NCBI GenBank assembly: GCA_905221615.1
Contig: CAJNDT010005545.1
Span: 492,239-556,238 of the forward strand
Reading direction: 5' to 3'
Origin: Symbiodinium sp. CCMP2592
Taxonomy: Eukaryota > Sar > Dinophyceae > Suessiales > Symbiodiniaceae
Length of the DNA: 64,000 nt
Each line of letters starts with the position of its first letter. Positions within the stretch are counted from its first letter, which is position 1. Shown here piece after piece: positions 60,050-64,000 of the stretch. A program made the translations under genes and the position numbers. The notes under the pieces are model-generated. The model searched no databases. It worked only from the letters and a program-made list of their open reading frames with translations, and was not told the DNA's origin.

Positions 60050-61230
60050 TAAATTTCGTGTGGCTTTTATTTTTCAGGGTTCTTATAGGGTTTACAAGGT
60101 TTTTTAGAGGTTCTTTAAGCTTACAGGGTTTAGGGTTTAGGTTTGTTTAAAGGGCCTAATTGAGGGTTTAAAGGGTCTCGATATAAGCTTCTTGAGCTTT
60201 GTCTAAATGGCTTACAGGGCTTCTTGGGTTTCTTGAGCTTTCTAGGGTTCTTGAGGTTTAAAAGGGCTTATAGGGTTTAAAGGGTCTCTTAGGTGTCTGG
60301 GAGCTTTTTTGGGTTCTTTAGGTCTAACAGGCTTATGGGGCTTAGAAAGTCTCTAAGGGCTTCTAGGTGTCTTGGGGTTTAGGGTAAAGGAAAGGGCCTC
60401 TATGATGAGTTTTCAAGTTTTGTTCCGGAAGCCTTCGTGGCATTTGTTGTAGGGTTTAAGGTTTAGAGTTTAGGGTTTAGGGGGTTGTCTTGTGCGCCAA
60501 AACTTCTGTAACTAAGTCCTACGTGAGTTGGAAGAGCTTGTTAAATCTATGGGCTGTGTTGTAGGTTGCCGGCTATTTCAAACTATACTTCATATAAGGA
60601 AGCATGAGTTGATATCGGGTTGATAACAGGCTCTTGTAGGGCCTTGAACTACGTGGCGCAGAGATACTGGGATTTCAGAAGGTCTTTTACGGTCTCCATA
60701 GTAGTTTGGGGTTGAGGGTTTTCGGATACACGGATGTAAGGTTATGTGTTAGACTGTATAAGATAAGTCTAAGGTCCGAATCGCTGCGCGCGCAAACGCC
60801 TACAACCTTTTCCCCCTTAAGCTACGCCTCAAACCCTAGATGGGGTCTGAATAACTCGTATTACTAATTCCTTTACCGTTCATACAAGAACACGACAAAA
60901 ACGTACCCCAAAACAACTCATCGAACTATGAAGGCCTTCCACACACTCCTCGCCAACATCTTAGCCTGCAATGACATCTCTTGCTGGCCTGGACCCAAAC
61001 TTACCACCAATACCTACCAAACCAAACTCTAAAACTCACGGAACTTGGGATCCTTTGGGCTAGTGGAAGCCCGGAATTCTGACAGACTTGCTCTTACTTT
61101 GCTGCTCACCCCATGGGCGAAGGACTCGACAGCAATGACCTCGTTTCAGTGAGGTTTCGGGCTTCAGGGCCTGGGGCTTGGAGTTAAATAGCTTTAGGAT
61201 CTCTCGATTTTGCCCGACCGATCTGCTCAT
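60050..61230. other. No gene seen; G/T-rich degenerate repeats
   Basis: 60050-60500 is made of AGGGTTT, AGGGTTC and CTTTAAGG words; the remainder is mixed sequence without a convincing frame. Confidence 0.5.
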
Positions 61231-61306
61231 GTGCAGGTTAGCCCTGAGAAACTTGAATACTTGGGTTGAGTCTAGGGTTTATAGGGCTTGGGGGGCCGCA
61301 ATGGCA

Positions 61307-61438
61307 CCATTCATGCGCACTTGCATTTGTCGGACATCTCCTTAGCGTTGCTGCCGCAGTCATACCCTCCGATGCCACCATAGCTCTTGGGTCCGATTTT
61401 AGACGTCTCCATCTCCTCGTAGTCCAACAGAGCTGCCA
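61307..61438 (-). CDS. Putative exon fragment
   Basis: Minus-strand frame reads ILAALLDYEEMETSKIGPKS then YGGIGGYDCGSNAKEMSDKC and stops. Competing frames exist; low confidence. Confidence 0.3.
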
Positions 61439-61919
61439 GTATGTCTCACGACGCCACTTCCGGTCTTCAAGCCGCCCTCGACACAGACCTCTAAGCATGC
61501 CTCGGGCGGACCTCTTCTCGGGGTGTCGCAGTGGGAGCCTAGTCCACGGTAGTCTTAGTCCCTAAACCCTAAACGCTAAAGCCCAATACCCCTAAACCAG
61601 AGCTTAGAGGTCAGCTACGTTGAAACTTTGTCAAGACTAGGGTTGATCATTGCCAGGGCCGGCTTTCGCAAACACCTGCATACATCTGTGCATGTTTACG
61701 TGCACTTGCTCATTCGTGCAATCACGTATCAGCCTCTTTCTTTTGCTTATCATGCTTTCTTAATATGCACTGAGATGTGTATCTGTGTATATGTGTATAT
61801 CTAAACAACCATAGACAACCCTGCGCTCCTGCCGCGTCTCTGTGGGCACAGTTGCACCCCCAAACAGCGACCACGACGAGGCCTGCCAGATGACGGCATC
61901 CCTTACTGGGGGCCTTCTT

Positions 61920-61979
61920 GCTATACTTATAGTATATTGGGCCCCAAAACCCTATTCTAATTATTTAAGGCCCCTAATA
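61920..61979. mobile_element. Family C element, left half lost
   Basis: TATAGTATATTGGGCCCCAAA ... TAATTATTTAAGGCCCCTAATA. Confidence 0.65.
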
Positions 61980-62113
61980 CTAAACGAGCCAAAGCTTACC
62001 CAACTCAAAATCCCCCAGAGCCCCTGACACTACACACCCAAGCCCAAGCCGCGAGCCCCAAAGTCCACTTGCCCGAGAACCACAAACGAGGGAGCATAAA
62101 ACCAAGACCTTAA

Positions 62114-62215
62114 GGTAAAAGCCAGAAAGTTGGAATATAAGAATCCTAACCCCTCTATGGTAAATTATAGGGTATCCTACCATGAAACCATATTCCAACT
62201 TTCTGGAGTTCCCTG
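62114..62215. mobile_element. Family L TIR element
   Basis: GGTAAAAGCCAGAAAGTTGGA opposite TTCCAACTTTCTGGAGTTCC. Confidence 0.85.
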
Positions 62216-62219
62216 TAAA

Positions 62220-62840
62220 CCCGAACCCTAAACCCCAAGCCCTAAACCCCAAAACCTAAACTCTACAGCAGTTTCAGTGCGATGGACACACGGGACAGAG
62301 TACGGCCGTTCAGCTCCTATCAAAATGCAGGAGTGGCGCTTGACACTTGCTCATCATGGACGGTGAATCTGCTTCCGGCGAGACAAGCCTCCTTGTGTCG
62401 CCTACGGCCTCTGGATTTGGGGTTGTTTGCCTCAGGGGTGGCCGCCACGAGTGGCCAAGCATAGAGCTCTGGCGGATCACTGCCTCCACCAACGGCCAAA
62501 AAGGTGGACCCTGGCAGGTCACTAGGGCCCCTCGGCCAGCCCACTGCTCAGGTTTAGGTCAAGGCAGGCGATTACAACGAAAAAACCAAAACCAAGCCTG
62601 AGGCCGACGGTCGTCTCTTGCCTCCTGCGCCAACAAGAACCATTCAGAAAGCTCAACCAGGGACCACCCCTAAACCCTAAACCCTAAACCCTAAATCCTA
62701 AACCCCAACCTCCCGAAGCCGAAAGCTTTAAGCTTCAACGCCCACACACCAGGAAGTCAGAACCTGAATCCTTGAACTCTGAACTTAAACCTGAGCTGCA
62801 TCTGCACCTATATCTGTACCTATAGAAGCTGTAACTGTAT
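62220..62840. other. No secure gene
   Basis: Open frames on both strands at 62310-62600 are protein-like to a similar degree (plus: DGESASGETSLLVSPTASGF), so neither is called. Flanked by CCCTAAA text. Confidence 0.35.
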
Positions 62841-62841
62841 C

Positions 62842-63038
62842 TTTATATGTATATATGTACACACACACACACATACGTGTGCAGGTATGTATGCATGCAT
62901 GTCTGCATGTCTGCATGTCTGCCTGTCTGCATGTCTGCATGCCTGGATGTATGTATGTATGTATGTAGGTATGTAGGTATGAAGGTATGTAGGTATGTAT
63001 GTACGTATGTATGTATCTATGCATGCATGCATGTATAC
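62842..63038. repeat. ATGT/ATGC tetranucleotide microsatellite
   Basis: (CA)n, then CATGTCTG units, then TATGTAGG/TATG units. Long frames crossing it are artefacts. Confidence 0.9.
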
Positions 63039-63117
63039 GCATGTTGAAGGGGTATGTACAACCCCTTAAAGAAATTGTTCTGGCATTGTAGTTTGCGGGC
63101 CTGAAAGCTAAACAATC

Positions 63118-63325
63118 TAAACCCCCTAAAACCCCTAAACCCTGACTCCTCCCCTCAACCCCAACCTTAAGCCTTAAACCCCAAACTCCAAACCTCAAAC
63201 CACCTAACCCCATAACACCGAACCCCCAAACCCTAATCCCTAAACCTTCACGCTTTCTGACCTCCCCAACCCTAGCCCTAAGCCCTAGTCTACAGACCCT
63301 AAACCCTAAACCCCTTAACCCCCAC
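63118..63325. repeat. Degenerate CCCTAAA tract
   Basis: CCCTAAACCC and CCTTAAACCCCAAAC words. Confidence 0.75.
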
Positions 63326-63735
63326 CTCGCCGGTCTCATCTTTCGAAGCTCCGAAGAGCCAGCTCATGGCTTGCAAAAAATCAGGGGGAAGGACTAAAGA
63401 ACCGAGAGGGACTCGTGTTTCGGGGTTTAAAAGTTTAAGGGTTTGGGTTTTTGGGTTCAGGATGTTGAGTTCATGGTTTAGGGCTTTGAGTTCAGGGTGG
63501 ACCTCTTCTGTCTTTCTGTGCTGTGGGACATCTTGTCTGTTGCCGTTTGCGGTGGCAACAGGGGCTTGTGATGCGTGTCTTTCAATTCAACCTAGTCAGC
63601 TAGCGAGTACGTTGGAAGCATGAGCCTGTTCGAGCTTGGGGCTTATGGTCTATGGCTTCATCGTGCATGATGGATTGGTTGCTGTTCGTCTACCACGAGA
63701 TGCACGCATGTCTTGCTCTAGCCAATTCTTACGAA

Positions 63736-63768
63736 CCCTAAACCCTAAACCCTAAACCCTAAACCCTT
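63736..63768. repeat. CCCTAAA tract
   Basis: Four to five perfect CCCTAAA units. Confidence 0.85.
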
Positions 63769-63910
63769 TCAGTTCAGGCCAGAACGGCTTCGGAGGGTAG
63801 CTCGCTTTGAGTTGAGCGTTGACTCAAGAGAGCCCCTGCAGGCGCTACTACGGTTCCTTTAAGGGGATCTATAAAGCTTCCTTAAATGGGGTCTATAAGG
63901 GATCTATAGG

Positions 63911-63942
63911 GGTTTAGGGTTTAGGGTTTAGGGTTTAGGGTT
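63911..63942. repeat. TTTAGGG tract
   Basis: Four perfect TTTAGGG units just before a family O arm. Confidence 0.85.
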
Positions 63943-64000
63943 ATAAATCCTGCAGTACCCATGATAAAGAATATACCAGAAATCCCATAGTCCGGGGTCA
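63943..64000. mobile_element. Family O element, cut by the window end
   Basis: TATAAATCCTGCAGTACCCAT and AAGAATATACCAGAAATCCC match the left half of the copy at 59182. Confidence 0.7.

Noticed and set aside
62785-63339. 184-aa minus-strand frame with YIHTYIHTYI
   Set aside because: Made by the ATGT tetranucleotide repeat and TTTAGGG text.
1-64000. Autonomous transposons or retroelements (transposase, reverse transcriptase)
   Set aside because: I saw no recognisable transposase, integrase or reverse transcriptase motifs; the TIR elements here are non-autonomous.

Overview
This looks like nuclear DNA of a dinoflagellate. The best evidence is a full copy of the dinoflagellate spliced-leader (SL) sequence at 40281-40302 on the minus strand. 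Supporting signs are short coding exons with GT, GC and possibly GA 5' splice sites, plant/alveolate-type TTTAGGG repeats scattered everywhere, and a near absence of long reading frames. I cannot name the genus. Several features (degenerate TTTAGGG text, introner-like introns) would suit a Symbiodiniaceae or Suessiales relative.

Almost all coding sequence I can support is on the minus strand, in small exons of about 25-310 nt, so the window is probably one or more unidirectional gene arrays read right to left. At the left edge is the first exon of an SMC4-like condensin gene (587-671), which runs off the window. Scattered coiled-coil-like exons occupy 3.5-9.8 kb. Further exon groups lie at 10.7-16.4, 18.7-23.9, 27.2-27.7, 31.5-39.1, 42.4-45.6, 49.1-51.9, 56.3 and 58.5-59.4 kb. 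The only long uninterrupted gene is 27974-29500 (508 aa, one N-terminal membrane segment, repeated acidic module). An mRNA-derived pseudogene carrying a relict SL sits at 39.5-40.3 kb.

The main discovery is structural. The window holds about 80 short (75-180 bp) palindromic elements in roughly 20 families, each with terminal inverted repeats (TIRs). In at least nine places such an element is exactly or nearly coextensive with an intron: the flanking sequences read as coding, the TIR supplies or adjoins the GT/GC donor and AG acceptor, and the reading frame continues after removal. One copy (15081-15151) still has a 9-bp target duplication inside an exon and would add a single codon after splicing. 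These behave like introners, transposable elements that create introns, with many families apparently active in one genome. Copies are also nested inside one another.

A second unusual region is 52.2-55.1 kb: an island bounded by inverted (AT)n/poly-G/C blocks, containing a drifting 8-bp satellite and then a hierarchical palindrome of about 14 hairpins. Between these regions lie degenerate CCCTAAA/TTTAGGG tracts, microsatellites and tandem duplications. Exon calls were made by eye from codon-like sense and splice sites, without transcripts or database searches, so most products are left unnamed.
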